Shown here piece after piece: positions 1-10,006 of a stretch of 64,000 nucleotides of DNA. Source of the DNA: Brevibacterium renqingii (GTDB lineage Bacteria; Actinomycetota; Actinomycetes; Actinomycetales; Brevibacteriaceae); the NCBI RefSeq assembly GCF_017808105.1, contig NZ_JADBHF010000007.1, forward strand, positions 124,001 through 188,000. Direction: 5' to 3'. Position 1 is the stretch's first letter, and each line of letters starts with the position of its first letter. The notes under the pieces are model-generated. The model searched no databases. It had not been told where the DNA came from and was given only the letters and a program-made list of their open reading frames with translations. Position numbers and translations under genes: made by a program.

Positions 1-798
1 CCCGACGGCGACGAGCACACCGGGCACGACAGGGATCATGGCGTGGCCGAAGGTCGTCATCTTGCCGAACTTCTGGGCGAGGATGAGGCCGAGCCACAGG
101 GCCAGGGCGACCTTGAGGAATTCGGAGGGCTGGATCTGGAAGCCGCCGAAGCCGATCCAGTTCGCATTGCCCTTGGTGGACTTCCCGAAACCGGGAACGA
201 AGACGCAGGCCTGCAGGACGATGCCGCCGAGCATCGCCCACCATGCGATGCTCCGCCACACGACCAGCGGCATGAGGCTGGCCGCGAACATGAGCGCGAT
301 GCCGACCCCGGCGAACATCGCCTGCTTGTTGAAGTAGGCGAAGGAGGAGCCCTCTCCTCCGTCGTAGGAGGTGATCGAGGATGCCGAGAGCACCATGACC
401 AGTCCCAGGCCGGTCAGTGCGAGCACCGAGACGAGGATGAGGTAGTAGGTCGTCAGCGGATAGGCGGAGACACGGGCGAAGTCCTCCCGCAGAGTCGTCC
501 AGGCGTGCCTGAGGACCGAGGCGTTCCTCGCGCCTCGCTCCTTCGCAGCGGTCGGTCTGCTCGCAGCGGGCTTCTTCACGGCGGGCTTCTTCGCGCCCGG
601 CTTCGTGGCCGTGGTCGTCTTCGTGGCCGTGGCCGTGGCCGGCTTCGTGGCCGTGGTCGTCGCGGCGGCAGATCCGCGGGAGGCAGCCGTCTTCGCTCCG
701 GCCGTCTTCGTCGCACCGGGCGCAGAAGTCGCCTTGGACTTCTTCGCTGTCTTCCGGCGGCGGCGTGCATCCGCCTTCGCGGTGGTCTGCCGGCCCAT
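1..798 (-). CDS. ftsW: FtsW, septal SEDS peptidoglycan polymerase (partial, C-terminus off the left edge)
   Basis: FtsW polymerises lipid II at the septum together with the class B penicillin-binding protein. Only the N-terminal 266 codons are present; the frame is open to base 1. From the ATG at 798 the first ~85 residues are a Lys/Ala/Thr-rich low-complexity extension (e.g. KKPAVKKPAA). Membrane segments follow (ILVSVLALTGLGLVMVLS, then FAGVGIALMFAASL), then the SEDS-family stretch NWIGFGGFQIQPSEFLK. The ATG lies one base after the murD stop, so the two are likely translationally coupled at the end of the dcw operon. RodA is the alternative SEDS assignment, but the position after murD argues for FtsW. 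The basic extension is longer than usual for the family. Confidence 0.93.
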   Translation of the reverse strand, partial: MGRQTTAKADARRRRKTAKKSKATSAPGATKTAGAKTAASRGSAAATTTATKPATATATKTTTATKPGAKKPAVKKPAASRPTAAKERGARNASVLRHAWTTLREDFARVSAYPLTTYYLILVSVLALTGLGLVMVLSASSITSYDGGEGSSFAYFNKQAMFAGVGIALMFAASLMPLVVWRSIAWWAMLGGIVLQACVFVPGFGKSTKGNANWIGFGGFQIQPSEFLKVALALWLGLILAQKFGKMTTFGHAMIPVVPGVLVAVG

Positions 799-799
799 C

Positions 800-2344
800 T
801 CAGCACCCCAGGCGGTTGTGGACGGCCTCGGCGAACAGCTCGCCGCGCGTGTTGTAGTTGAGGAACTGGTCCATGCTCGCCGCCGCCGGGGCCAGCAGCA
901 CGGTGTCGCCGGCCTCGGCGCAGTCAGCGGCCACGGCCACGGCGGCTGCGGCCACGGCCTCGCCGCGGCGCTTGGGGACGCCGGAGTCGACGGCCAGGGC
1001 CGGTTCGATCCGGATCACCTCGAGGTCGGGCACGGTCGCGGCGATCGCCTCACGGAAAGCCGAATCGTCTGCGCCGATGAGCACCAGTGCCTTGATCCGA
1101 TCGCCGTGGTCGTTGAACAGCGAGGTGAAGTCGGCTCCCTTGGGCAGTCCGCCGGCGATCCAGATGATCCTGTCGAAGCTGGCCAGGGATGCATCGGCGG
1201 CATGAGTGTTCGTCGCCTTCGAGTCATCCACCCAGCGGATCCCGTCGGCCTCGGCCACGGTGACCATGCGATGGGCGCCGAGCGAATGCTTGCGCAGTCC
1301 CGCGGAGATCGCCTGGCCCGGCACGTCGATGGCCCGGGCGAGGCAGGCCGCGGCCAGAGCGTTGGCCACCTGATGGGCGGCGGGCTCGCTGCCCTCGACG
1401 CCCGTGGCGATCGCGACGTCGGAGACGGCGGCGAGCTCCGCGGCCGAGGAGTAGCGCTGCGGGATGAATGCCCGATCGACGAGCAGGTCCTCGACGACGC
1501 CGAGTTCGCCGGGACGGGGCACCCCGGTGGTGAAGCCGATGGCCTTGGCTCCCTCGATGACGTCGGCATCCTCGACCATATGCAGGGTCGCCTCATCGGC
1601 GCAGTTGTAGACACAGGCGAGTTTGGCGTTGTGATAGATCTTCGCCTTGTCGGCAGCATAGGCCTCGGCGCTGCCGTGCCAGTCGAGATGGTCGGGGGCG
1701 ATGTTGAGCACGGCCGCGGCGTCGGCGCTCATCGACTCCTGCCAGTGCAGCTGGAAGCTCGAGAGCTCGATCGCGAGCACCTCGAGTCCGGGTTCGAGCA
1801 CGGCTTCGAGCAGAGGGGTGCCGATGTTGCCGCAGGCCTTGGCGTTGAGCCCGGCCGCGATCAGCATCGATTCGAGCATCGTTGTGGTCGTCGTCTTGCC
1901 GTTCGTGCCGGTGATCGCCAGCCATTTCGCGTCGTTGGTGCCGCGGATCCGCCAGGCGAGTTCGACCTCCCCGATGACCGGGACGCCGGCTGCGGCGGCC
2001 GCGGCGAGGACCGGCTGGTCCGGGCGCCATCCCGGTGAGGTCACGACGAGGTCGATCCGTCCCTCGGGCAGTGCCTCGACGTGTTCGGGGCCGCGGCGGA
2101 TGTCGACATCGAAGACCTCGAGGATCTGCGTCTTCTCGCTGACGTCCGAGGTGTCGTCGCCGTCGATGACGATGACATCGGCTCCGCGTTCGCCGAGGTG
2201 GACGGCCGCGGGGAAGCCCGTGACTCCCAGCCCCGTGACCAGGATGCGCAGGCCGTCCAGGGAGGAGCTCGGCCCGCTGAGCGCGGCCGGGATCTCGGCG
2301 TCGGTGGGACGGTTCTCAGCCAACTCGGGACACCCATTCGGCAT
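800..2344 (-). CDS. murD: UDP-N-acetylmuramoyl-L-alanine--D-glutamate ligase
   Basis: Cytoplasmic Mur ligase that adds D-Glu to UDP-MurNAc-L-Ala using ATP. The 514-residue protein has an N-terminal Rossmann-like domain ([17 protein letters not shown] near residue 35), the Mur ATP-binding loop [15 protein letters not shown] near 145, the central-domain stretch [12 protein letters not shown], and a C-terminal domain with [12 protein letters not shown]. The assigned ATG overlaps the end of mraY by 29 bases and has no clear ribosome-binding site. A TTG at 2323, closer to the mraY stop, is a possible alternative start. It sits between mraY and ftsW in the usual dcw order. Function is secure; the exact start is not. 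Confidence 0.95.
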   Translation of the reverse strand: MPNGCPELAENRPTDAEIPAALSGPSSSLDGLRILVTGLGVTGFPAAVHLGERGADVIVIDGDDTSDVSEKTQILEVFDVDIRRGPEHVEALPEGRIDLVVTSPGWRPDQPVLAAAAAAGVPVIGEVELAWRIRGTNDAKWLAITGTNGKTTTTTMLESMLIAAGLNAKACGNIGTPLLEAVLEPGLEVLAIELSSFQLHWQESMSADAAAVLNIAPDHLDWHGSAEAYAADKAKIYHNAKLACVYNCADEATLHMVEDADVIEGAKAIGFTTGVPRPGELGVVEDLLVDRAFIPQRYSSAAELAAVSDVAIATGVEGSEPAAHQVANALAAACLARAIDVPGQAISAGLRKHSLGAHRMVTVAEADGIRWVDDSKATNTHAADASLASFDRIIWIAGGLPKGADFTSLFNDHGDRIKALVLIGADDSAFREAIAATVPDLEVIRIEPALAVDSGVPKRRGEAVAAAAVAVAADCAEAGDTVLLAPAAASMDQFLNYNTRGELFAEAVHNRLGC

Positions 2345-3404
2345 AGAAGAGGCAGATGCCGGCGATGACGAAGAGCGCGGCGATAATCCAGAACCTGACC
2401 ACGATCGTCACTTCCGCCCAGCCCTTGAGCTCGAAGTGGTGCTGCAGCGGCGCCATCCTGAACACACGTTTGCCGGTGGTCTTGAAGGAAGCGACCTGGA
2501 TGATCACCGACAGGGTGATGAGGACGAAGAGCCCGCCGAGGACGATGAGGAGCAGTTCGGTGCGCGACATGATCGCCAGCCCCGCGAAGGCTCCGCCGAG
2601 CGCCAGTGAGCCGGTATCGCCCATGAAGATCTTCGCGGGCGAGGTGTTGAACCACAGGAAGCCGAAGCAGGCGGCCGCCATGGCTCCGGCGACCATGGCG
2701 AGGTCACGGGGGTCGCGCATGTAGTAGCAGGCGTTCGTGGCCTCGGACATGAGGTTGCAGTTCTGGGTCGACTGCCAGGTGCCGATGACGACGTAGGCGG
2801 CGAACACGACCACCGAGGCGCCGGCGGCGAGTCCGTCGAGGCCGTCGGTGAGGTTGACCGCGTTCGAGACCGCTGTGACGATGAGGTTCGCCCAGATGAC
2901 GAACAGGATGAGCCCGAGCAGCGCCGAACCGAAGGCGAGGTCGAGGTTCGTGTCCCGGATGAACGAGATCTTCGTCGAGGCCGGGGTCTCGCCGAAGGAA
3001 TTCGGGAACTGCAGTGCGAGCACCGCGAACGAGATTCCGACGAAGCCCTGGCCGATGAGTTTGGGCACCGGCCGCAGACCCAGTGACCGCTGCTTCTTGA
3101 TCTTGATGAAGTCGTCGAGGAAACCGACGACGCCGAGCCCCCCGGCCAGCCACAGCACGAGCAGTCCCGAGGCCGTGGGCACCGAGCCGGTGAACAGGTG
3201 CCCGAGGAGGTAGGCGAGCACGGCGGCGCCGATGATGACGACTCCGCCCATGGTCGGGGTGCCGCGCTTCGTGGCGTGCGAGGTCGGACCGTCGTCACGG
3301 ACGAACTGGCCGTATCCCTGCTTGACGAGCACGCGGATGAACAGCGGAGTGCCGACCAGCGCCAGGATGAGAGCCAGGCAGGCTGCGAGCAGTACGGCGA
3401 TCAT
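2316..3404 (-). CDS. mraY: Phospho-N-acetylmuramoyl-pentapeptide transferase
   Basis: Integral membrane enzyme that transfers phospho-MurNAc-pentapeptide to undecaprenyl phosphate, forming lipid I. The 362-residue length is typical, with about ten predicted hydrophobic segments. Family motifs are all visible: [13 protein letters not shown] near the N-terminus, the catalytic Asp region [40 protein letters not shown], and the C-terminal [13 protein letters not shown]. The start ATG overlaps the murF stop in an ATGA arrangement, indicating coupled translation. Nothing unusual is seen. Confidence 0.97.
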   Translation of the reverse strand: MIAVLLAACLALILALVGTPLFIRVLVKQGYGQFVRDDGPTSHATKRGTPTMGGVVIIGAAVLAYLLGHLFTGSVPTASGLLVLWLAGGLGVVGFLDDFIKIKKQRSLGLRPVPKLIGQGFVGISFAVLALQFPNSFGETPASTKISFIRDTNLDLAFGSALLGLILFVIWANLIVTAVSNAVNLTDGLDGLAAGASVVVFAAYVVIGTWQSTQNCNLMSEATNACYYMRDPRDLAMVAGAMAAACFGFLWFNTSPAKIFMGDTGSLALGGAFAGLAIMSRTELLLIVLGGLFVLITLSVIIQVASFKTTGKRVFRMAPLQHHFELKGWAEVTIVVRFWIIAALFVIAGICLFYAEWVSRVG

Positions 3405-4867
3405 TGGGCCCCCGATACACCGGCGATTTCATCCCCGAGGTAGCGCAGACCGGCGTCTCGCGAGGATTTGAACAGGACGATGTCTCCGGGCGCGAGTTCC
3501 GCGCCCAGCAGATCCTTCGCTTCGGCGGCGGTGGCGACCCAGGTCGCCTCGTTGCCCCAGGAGCCTTCGAGGTTCGCGGCGTTGAAGATCGGCTTCGCGC
3601 CTTCGCCTACGACGATGGTGCGGGTGATGTTGAGGCGGACCACGAGTTCGCCGATCGCCGAATGCGCGGCCACGGACTCCTCGCCGAGTTCGAGCATCTC
3701 GCCGAGCACGGCGAAGGTGCGGCGCGGACGGCTCTCCTCGTCCCCGCGGCCCATCGAGGCCAGGGTCTTCAGAGAGGCGCGCATGGATTCGGGGTTCGCA
3801 TTGTAGGCGTCGTTGAGCACGGTCACGCCCGAGGGCGAGTCGATGAGCTCCATCCGCCACCGACTGGCAGCCGAGGAGGTCGACAGCGTGGTCACGATCG
3901 ATTTGGTCCCGACGCCGCAGGCGTGGGCGATGGCGGCCGCGGCCAGGGCGTTGCCGACGTGGTGTTCGCCGATCAGCGCCAGGCGCACCTCCTGCGGTTC
4001 CTCCCCGGGCAGGGTCAAGGTGAAGGTCGGATGGCCGGAGGCGTCCGTGGTCATCGCGGTGCTGCGGACCACCGCATCGTCCTCGCCCACCCATTCCGGC
4101 AGCGATTCGCGCTGGGAGAACCACAGGGTCTCGACCTCGGGGGCGAGCACCTCGCGCATTCCGGCCACACGGGAGTCATCGGCGTTGAGGATCGCGGTCG
4201 AGCCGGCCGTCAGCGATTCGACGAGTTCGGCCTTGGCCCGGGCCGTGTTCTCGATCGAGCCGAACACACCGGAGTGGGCGGTGCCGACGGCGAGCTCGAC
4301 GGCGATGTCGGGTCGGATCAGGCTCGTCAGGTAAGCGAGGTTGCCGATGGAGCGGGCCCCCATCTCGAGGACGAGGAAGCGAGTGGACTCCCCGGCTCGC
4401 AGCGCCGTCAGCGGCACGCCGACTTCGTTGTTGTATGAGTTCGGCGGCCACACCGTCTCGGCTGCGCCCGCCAGCAGGTCGGCGGCGAGGTCCTTGACGG
4501 TGGTCTTGCCCACGGAGCCGGTGATCGCGATGACGGTGAGTTCACCATCGGAGCGCAGGCCCTCGATGCTGTGTTTGGCCAGCTGGCCCAGCGCCTCGGT
4601 GGCATCGGCCACGACGACGGTGGGCAGGGCTTCGTCGTCGACGGTGGGGACGGATTCGCCGATGACGAGTGCCGCACCCGCCTCGATGGCGGCCGCGGCG
4701 AATTCGATGCCGTCGAAGCTCTCGCCTCGGCGGGCAATGTAGATGTCGCCGGGTCCGACTTCTCTCGAATCGGTCACCACACCGGCGGTCAGAGGGGTCT
4801 CGGGGTCGATGCCGTACAACTCACCGTTCAGGGCGGTTGCGATCTCGGCTGCAGTCAGTCGCTTCAT
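3401..4867 (-). CDS. murF: UDP-N-acetylmuramoyl-tripeptide--D-alanyl-D-alanine ligase
   Basis: Last cytoplasmic Mur ligase; adds D-Ala-D-Ala to the UDP-MurNAc tripeptide. The 488-residue protein shows the MurF N-terminal domain ([22 protein letters not shown]), the ATP loop [19 protein letters not shown] near residue 115, the Mur motif [14 protein letters not shown], and the C-terminal [15 protein letters not shown]. It begins one base upstream of the murE stop region and ends in a 4-base overlap with mraY, so it is part of the same transcript. Length and motifs are ordinary for the family. Confidence 0.96.
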   Translation of the reverse strand: MKRLTAAEIATALNGELYGIDPETPLTAGVVTDSREVGPGDIYIARRGESFDGIEFAAAAIEAGAALVIGESVPTVDDEALPTVVVADATEALGQLAKHSIEGLRSDGELTVIAITGSVGKTTVKDLAADLLAGAAETVWPPNSYNNEVGVPLTALRAGESTRFLVLEMGARSIGNLAYLTSLIRPDIAVELAVGTAHSGVFGSIENTARAKAELVESLTAGSTAILNADDSRVAGMREVLAPEVETLWFSQRESLPEWVGEDDAVVRSTAMTTDASGHPTFTLTLPGEEPQEVRLALIGEHHVGNALAAAAIAHACGVGTKSIVTTLSTSSAASRWRMELIDSPSGVTVLNDAYNANPESMRASLKTLASMGRGDEESRPRRTFAVLGEMLELGEESVAAHSAIGELVVRLNITRTIVVGEGAKPIFNAANLEGSWGNEATWVATAAEAKDLLGAELAPGDIVLFKSSRDAGLRYLGDEIAGVSGAQ

Positions 4868-4868
4868 A

Positions 4869-6461
4869 TCATCTGTGAACTTTACCTGGTTGTTCGCCGC
4901 CCAGCCGCATGGACAGCGCCGAGCGTGTCCTCGCCCGGTCGTCGAAGTCGGTCACGGTGGTGCCGACCGTCTGGCCGGTTTCATGCCCCTTGCCCGCGAT
5001 GATCACGGTGGATGACGGGTCCGCGAAGGCGATCGCCTCGTCGATGGCGCGCCCCCGATCGGGGACCTCGATGATCTTTTTCACACGCGCGCGTCCATCT
5101 GCGATCTCGGCGTCGATGCCCTCCCTGATCGCCGCACGGATCGCGGCAGGATCCTCGGTGCGGGGATTGTCGTCGGTGAGAACGATCACATCCGCCTCGC
5201 GCGCCGCCGCCTGTCCCATGCCGAACCGCTTGCCCCGATCGCGGTCACCGCCGGCGCCGAAGACGATGACGAGCTCCTCGCTGTCGGCGTGGAGAGTCGC
5301 CAGCGCCTTCGCGATCGCGTCGGGAGTGTGCGAATAGTCGACGATGGCCCGCGGCAGGAGTTCGGGGTGGGACTGTTCGAGCGCGCGCGGGCCGGACACG
5401 TCGATGATCTCCATCCGGCCGGGGACCGTGGCCGCGAAGCTTGCGCCGATGGCGTCGATCTCCGCAGGACTGACACCGGATTCGATGAGCATGGCTGCGG
5501 CCAGGGCGGTGTTCGTGACGTTGAAGTCGCCCGGCAGCGGCGAGCGGAGCCGGACCGCGGTCGTGTCCTCGCCCGGAGCGCCGAGGTGGAGCGTGAACTC
5601 CGCCTGTCCCGGTGTGTGCTCGATGCGCCACTGGCTGCGCTCGTCCCGGCCGAGCGTGCGCACCGGCACCTGCGCGGCCGCGACCATCCGCTCACCCCAC
5701 TCGTCTTCGACGACGATGACTGCGCGGTCGGAGAAGGTGCGGGTGAACAGCTGTGCCTTGGCCTCGAAGTACTCTTCCATCGTGTTGTGGAAGTCGAGGT
5801 GGTCCTGGGACAGGTTGGTGAAGCCGGCGACTGAGAAGCGGGCTCCGTCGACCCGGTGCTGGCTCAGCGCATGCGAGGAGACCTCCATCGAGCAGGTGTC
5901 GACTTCGGCAGCCCGCATCTTCTGAAACAGGGCGTGCAGCTCGGGGGCCTCGGGCGTGGTCCGCACGCTCGGCACGGTGTCTCCGGCGATGAGGATGGCC
6001 ACAGTGCCGATGACGGCGGTGCGATGGCCGAGAGCCGCGAGCATCCCGTCGGCGAGGTAGGTCGTCGTCGTCTTCCCGTTCGTGCCGGTGACGCCGATGA
6101 GTTCGGGCACCGAAGTCGTGCCGTAGACGGCGGCCGAGACGAACCCGAGCACCGCGCGCGGTGCTTCGACGATGAGCGCGGACATTTCGGCCAGCCGGGT
6201 CCGGTCCTCCTCGCTGCCGGACAGGGCCTCGGTGATGAGGTCCCAGCCGGCGGCGTCGGTGAGGACCGCGTCGACGCCGGAGCGGATGAGCTGGGGGGCG
6301 AATTTCGCACCGTGCACGTTCGCTCCCGGCAGCGCAGCGTAGAGCTGACCGGGTGAGACCGCGCGCGAGTCGTGGGAGACTCCCGTGACCTCCGTGTCGG
6401 GATCGCCGTGGAGGGTGCCGGGAGCGATCGGCAGCAGCTGTGAAAGACGCATCATTTCCAT
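4869..6461 (-). CDS. murE: UDP-N-acetylmuramoyl-L-alanyl-D-glutamate--2,6-diaminopimelate ligase
   Basis: Adds the third stem-peptide residue. The 530-residue protein has [18 protein letters not shown] (ATP loop, near residue 135), the substrate-binding region SMEVSSHALSQHRVDG and SQDHLDFHNTMEEYF. The C-terminal motif DDNPRTEDP contains DNPR, which in this family marks meso-diaminopimelate rather than lysine as substrate, so a DAP-type wall is expected. Three in-frame ATGs occur at 6461, 6455 and 6452; the last overlaps the ftsI stop as TGATG and is a plausible real start, three codons shorter. The gene is embedded in the dcw operon between ftsI and murF. Confidence 0.96.
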   Translation of the reverse strand: MEMMRLSQLLPIAPGTLHGDPDTEVTGVSHDSRAVSPGQLYAALPGANVHGAKFAPQLIRSGVDAVLTDAAGWDLITEALSGSEEDRTRLAEMSALIVEAPRAVLGFVSAAVYGTTSVPELIGVTGTNGKTTTTYLADGMLAALGHRTAVIGTVAILIAGDTVPSVRTTPEAPELHALFQKMRAAEVDTCSMEVSSHALSQHRVDGARFSVAGFTNLSQDHLDFHNTMEEYFEAKAQLFTRTFSDRAVIVVEDEWGERMVAAAQVPVRTLGRDERSQWRIEHTPGQAEFTLHLGAPGEDTTAVRLRSPLPGDFNVTNTALAAAMLIESGVSPAEIDAIGASFAATVPGRMEIIDVSGPRALEQSHPELLPRAIVDYSHTPDAIAKALATLHADSEELVIVFGAGGDRDRGKRFGMGQAAAREADVIVLTDDNPRTEDPAAIRAAIREGIDAEIADGRARVKKIIEVPDRGRAIDEAIAFADPSSTVIIAGKGHETGQTVGTTVTDFDDRARTRSALSMRLGGEQPGKVHR

Positions 6462-8233
6462 TCTCGAGCAGGCAGGTCGGGCTTCTCAGTCGACGGGGGG
6501 ATCTTCAGGTGCCGCATCGCGAAGCCCGCGACATCGGAGAACACGGGGGCTGCGGCCTGTCCACCGTAGTAGCCCTTTCTGGGCCTCTGCAAAGTCACGG
6601 AGATCGCCAGCTGCGGGTCCTCGGCCGGCAGCACGCCCACGAACGAGGCTGTGTAGCCGTCATAGCCTCCGCCCTCGGCGGCGGGTGCCTGTGCCGTACC
6701 GGTCTTGCCGGCCACCCGGTAGCCGGAGACCTGGGCGGACTTGCCGGTGCCTTCGGCGACGACGCCCTCGAGCATCCGCAGCGTCTGGTCGGCGGCCTTC
6801 TCGCTCACGACCCGCTGCGTCTCTCCCGGAGGGGTCGAGAGGGTCTGGCCGTTCGGTGAGATCATGCCGTCGACCAGCCTGGAGGGCACGTGCACTCCCC
6901 CGTTCGCGATGGTCGCGATGACGTCGGTGGTCTGCAGCGCGTTCGCGGCCACACCTTGGCCGAACATCACTGTGTACTTCGTGCGCCCGTCCCAATCCCT
7001 GTACGGGTGGAGGATGCCTCCGGTCTCGGCCGGAAAGCCGATGCCCGAGGTGGAGCCGAAGCCGAACTTCTTCATGTATTCGTAGCGCTGGGCCTCGCTG
7101 AGCTTCTGGCCGGCGAGGATCGTGCCGGTGTTGGACGACTGCGCGAGGATGCCGGCGAAGGTGAGCTTCTCGTCGGGGTGGTCATGGGAGTCGCGGAACT
7201 CCTCGCCGTTCGGCGCCTTCCACTTGTCGGGCACTGTGAATTCCTGCTCCGGGGTGACGAGGCCCTGGTCGAGCAGAGCGGCCGCGGTGACCATCTTCGC
7301 AGTCGATCCGGGTTCGAACATATCGGTGAAGATCCGGGAGCCGCGATCGTCCCCGTCGACCTTGCCCGGTGAGTTCGGGTCGACCGTGGGGGCGTCGGCG
7401 GCGGTGAGGATCCGACCGGAATCGACCTCCTTGATCACGATCGAGGCGGATTCGGCCTTGTGCTTCTGGCGCTGCTCCTCGATGGCCTGCTGCGCGTAGT
7501 ACTGCAGGTCCGGGTCGATGGTCGTCTGCAGCCCTTTTCCGTCGACGGCGTCCTTGATGTTGTTGTCGCCGAGCGGGATGATCTCGCCGCGGGCGCCGCG
7601 CTCGTACTGCTGCTGTCCGTCGGTGCCGGACAGTTCGTCGTCATAGGCCATCTCGAGGCCAGCCTGAGCGGTGCCGTCGGAGCTGAGGAAGCCGACGAGG
7701 TTGCCGGCGACTCCGCCGGCGGGATAGGAGCGCACCGCGTACTCTTCGGCGGAGACGCCGAGGACGTCGAGCTTCTCCACCGCACGCCAGGTCTCGGAGG
7801 TCAGCCCTTTGGCCACGGGGTTCCAGCGTTTGTCGCCGACGAGTTTCGGGTAGAGCAGGCCCGGGTCGGTGTTGAGCGGCTTCGCCAGCGCCTCGGCCGC
7901 GCCCCAGGCGCCGACGAGCTTGCCGTCGACCTCGTACTGGGCGACGTTCTGCTGATCGACGACGAGCTGATAGCGGGAGACGCTGTCGGCGAGCACGGTG
8001 CCGTCGGAGGCCACGATCTGTCCGCGGTCGGCCGGCAGGGTGCGGGTGACGAGGCGATTGGACAGAGCCTTCTCGGCGAGCTTCATCGAGTCCATGCCCT
8101 GAATGGACACGAGCCGCACGGAGGTGATGAGGAGGGCGAGGATCGACAGCGCGGCGATGATGCCCATCCGCAGGCGCAGGTTGGGCCCGGTGCCTGTGCG
8201 CTTCTTCTTCAGTCGGATCTTGGCTGGGCCCAT
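6452..8233 (-). CDS. ftsI: Class B penicillin-binding protein, septal transpeptidase FtsI/PBP3
   Basis: Cross-links septal peptidoglycan as partner of FtsW. The 593-residue protein has a basic cytoplasmic N-terminus, one membrane anchor (GIIAALSILALLITSV, ~residues 24-40), a dimerisation domain beginning PADRGQIVASDGTVLA, and the transpeptidase domain. The active-site triad motifs are present: STAK in FEPGSTAKMV, SSN in AQSSNTG, and KTG in RVAGKTGTAQ. No PASTA repeats follow the transpeptidase domain. It is separated from ftsL by 81 bases, the largest gap inside this part of the operon, and overlaps murE by 10 bases. Confidence 0.95.
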   Translation of the reverse strand: MGPAKIRLKKKRTGTGPNLRLRMGIIAALSILALLITSVRLVSIQGMDSMKLAEKALSNRLVTRTLPADRGQIVASDGTVLADSVSRYQLVVDQQNVAQYEVDGKLVGAWGAAEALAKPLNTDPGLLYPKLVGDKRWNPVAKGLTSETWRAVEKLDVLGVSAEEYAVRSYPAGGVAGNLVGFLSSDGTAQAGLEMAYDDELSGTDGQQQYERGARGEIIPLGDNNIKDAVDGKGLQTTIDPDLQYYAQQAIEEQRQKHKAESASIVIKEVDSGRILTAADAPTVDPNSPGKVDGDDRGSRIFTDMFEPGSTAKMVTAAALLDQGLVTPEQEFTVPDKWKAPNGEEFRDSHDHPDEKLTFAGILAQSSNTGTILAGQKLSEAQRYEYMKKFGFGSTSGIGFPAETGGILHPYRDWDGRTKYTVMFGQGVAANALQTTDVIATIANGGVHVPSRLVDGMISPNGQTLSTPPGETQRVVSEKAADQTLRMLEGVVAEGTGKSAQVSGYRVAGKTGTAQAPAAEGGGYDGYTASFVGVLPAEDPQLAISVTLQRPRKGYYGGQAAAPVFSDVAGFAMRHLKIPPSTEKPDLPAREWK

Positions 8234-8314
8234 TGCACTGTCCTTGGTCCTTAGCTCTGTCGGCGAATGGTTCCGCGGGCGATCAGGCCGTTCCCTGTTC
8301 CCGGTGAGCTCGAA

Positions 8315-8881
8315 CTACTTCGGGGACTCCTGGCTCGGAGCCGCAACGTCGTTGCTCGGGCTGCCCCCGACGACCGGGAGCTTCTCATCCGATCGTAGAT
8401 TGGGCCGCAGGTCTTCTCGTGTATCGGCGCGCGGCCCGGGCACGACTGTGGGCTCTTTCTCACCGGAGACGTCGATTCCCGGCGCGTCGATGATCTCGCC
8501 GGTCTTCGCATCGAGGAACTCCGGCGATGAGTCGCGGACGAGGCCGAGCTCTTCGGCGGCGACGGCGATGTTCTGCGGGGACTCCCGGTACGAATTGTCC
8601 TCGACGAGGCGGTCCTTCTGCTCGGCCAGCGCCTCTTTCTCGGACGTCAGCTGGTCGACTTTGTAGGACGTGTGGGACACGAAGATGTTGAGCAGCAGCA
8701 CGGCCACGAGGGTGGCCACGAGGATCGCCACGCACATGAGCGAGAATGGCAGGCGCGACTTCGGCAGTTCGAACTTGAGCAGGCGCAGCTTCGGCGTGCT
8801 CGGAGCGCCGCCGGTCTCCTCGAGCCGGCGGAAGCGTTCGGTGAAGTGGGTCTGACTCGCGGTCGCCTGGGAATTCCTCAC
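8315..8881 (-). CDS. ftsL: FtsL-like septal membrane protein
   Basis: Small bitopic division protein expected to act with FtsB/FtsQ to activate FtsWI. The 188-residue product starts at a GTG overlapping the rsmH stop (GTGA), which decides the start over a longer open frame. A cytoplasmic segment of about 55 residues precedes one membrane helix (MCVAILVATLVAVLLLNIF). A heptad-rich coiled-coil stretch (YKVDQLTSEKEALAEQKDRLVEDN) and the region NIAVAAEELGLV follow, as in the FtsL/DivIC family. The last ~60 residues are acidic and proline-rich and look disordered. Sequence conservation in this family is low, so the call leans on topology and position between rsmH and ftsI. Confidence 0.82.
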   Translation of the reverse strand: MRNSQATASQTHFTERFRRLEETGGAPSTPKLRLLKFELPKSRLPFSLMCVAILVATLVAVLLLNIFVSHTSYKVDQLTSEKEALAEQKDRLVEDNSYRESPQNIAVAAEELGLVRDSSPEFLDAKTGEIIDAPGIDVSGEKEPTVVPGPRADTREDLRPNLRSDEKLPVVGGSPSNDVAAPSQESPK

Positions 8882-9840
8882 GATCGTGCCTCCCTGATCT
8901 TCTGCACGGCCCGCAGGCGGACGCTCGCCGCCCGCGGATTGTTCTCTGCTTCGTCCGAATCGGCCATCTCGGCCCCGCGGATGATCTCGACCAGCCAGGG
9001 CTGGTGCTCTTCGGGGACCACCGGAAGGTCCGGCGGCGCCGAGGAGGTGGTGGCTGACCGGAAGGTCTTCTTCACGATCGTGTCCTCGAGCGACTGATAG
9101 GACTCGATGACCGCCACTCCCCCGATGTGCAGTGCTTCGAGTGCGGCCGGCAGCGCTGTGCGCAGCACGCCGAGTTCGTCGTTGACCTCGATGCGCAGGG
9201 CCTGGAAGGTGCGTTTGGCGGGGTGGGACTTCTTCTTCGTCTGCGGGATCACTCGGCCGAGCATGGCCGCGAGCTGGTCGGAGGTCTTCCACGGGGTGTG
9301 CTCGCGGTCGCTGACGATGATCTTCGCGATCTTCCCCGCCAGCTTCTCTTCGCCGTAGTCACGCAGGATGCGGCGAAGCTCGGCCTCGGAGTAGGTGGCG
9401 AGCACCTCGGCGGCGGTGAGCTCCTGAGTCCGGTCCATGCGCATGTCCAGCGGCGCGGGCCGGGCGTAGGAGAAACCGCGGTCGTCCTCGTCCAGCTGCA
9501 GCGAGGACACGCCGAGGTCGAGCAGGATCGCGCTGATGGAATCGATGCCGAGGTCCTCGAGGATCTCGGGCAGCTCGTCGTCGACGGCGTGGACGATGTC
9601 GGTGCGATCGGCGAAGGGCGCCAGTCGCTCGGCGGCGATCTCGATGGCCTGGAGGTCGCGGTCGATGCCGACGAGGTGGACATCGTCGAAAGCGCTGAGG
9701 ACAGCCTCTGCGTGGCCGCCCATGCCCAGGGTGCCGTCGACGACCACGGGGGTGAGTCCGGCCGCCCGGGCGGCTTCCACGCCGACGCCGATGAGTTCGA
9801 CCACGCGCTCGAGGAGCACCGGTACGTGCTGAGCTGTCAT
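8878..9840 (-). CDS. rsmH: 16S rRNA (cytosine-1402-N4)-methyltransferase
   Basis: S-adenosylmethionine-dependent enzyme (formerly MraW) that methylates C1402 of 16S rRNA. The start chosen is the ATG at 9840 (MTAQHVPVLLERVVEL), the canonical family N-terminus, giving 320 residues; the open frame extends 49 codons further upstream without family similarity. Visible motifs are VDGTLGMGGHAEAVL (SAM-binding loop), VGIDRDLQAIEIA, ILLDLGVSSLQLDEDDRGFSYARPAPLDMRMD and HPAKRTFQALRIEVNDEL. It follows mraZ after a 166-base gap and overlaps ftsL. Confidence 0.96.
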   Translation of the reverse strand: MTAQHVPVLLERVVELIGVGVEAARAAGLTPVVVDGTLGMGGHAEAVLSAFDDVHLVGIDRDLQAIEIAAERLAPFADRTDIVHAVDDELPEILEDLGIDSISAILLDLGVSSLQLDEDDRGFSYARPAPLDMRMDRTQELTAAEVLATYSEAELRRILRDYGEEKLAGKIAKIIVSDREHTPWKTSDQLAAMLGRVIPQTKKKSHPAKRTFQALRIEVNDELGVLRTALPAALEALHIGGVAVIESYQSLEDTIVKKTFRSATTSSAPPDLPVVPEEHQPWLVEIIRGAEMADSDEAENNPRAASVRLRAVQKIREARS

Positions 9841-10006
9841 GCGTGGTTCCTTCGTGCGTGGGTGGTCATGGGGTGCGCTGCTGGAGCCAGAACCTTGTCC
9901 GCCGCGGCCCTGGCACCGGGGAAGTGTGTCAGGACGTCCGAGCTTCGGAAACGGGGAAGTTCCCCGAAACTCGAGCGCGGCGGGCAAGGATCAAACCCGA
10001 GCAGAA
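9841..10006. other. mraZ-rsmH spacer with a short palindrome
   Basis: This 166-base spacer separates mraZ from the rest of the dcw operon. It contains a small perfect palindrome at 9952-9966 (CGGGGAA, one central base, TTCCCCG) that could form an RNA hairpin in the leader of rsmH. No T-run follows it on the minus strand, so it is not a convincing terminator. No other gene is visible. Confidence 0.35.
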
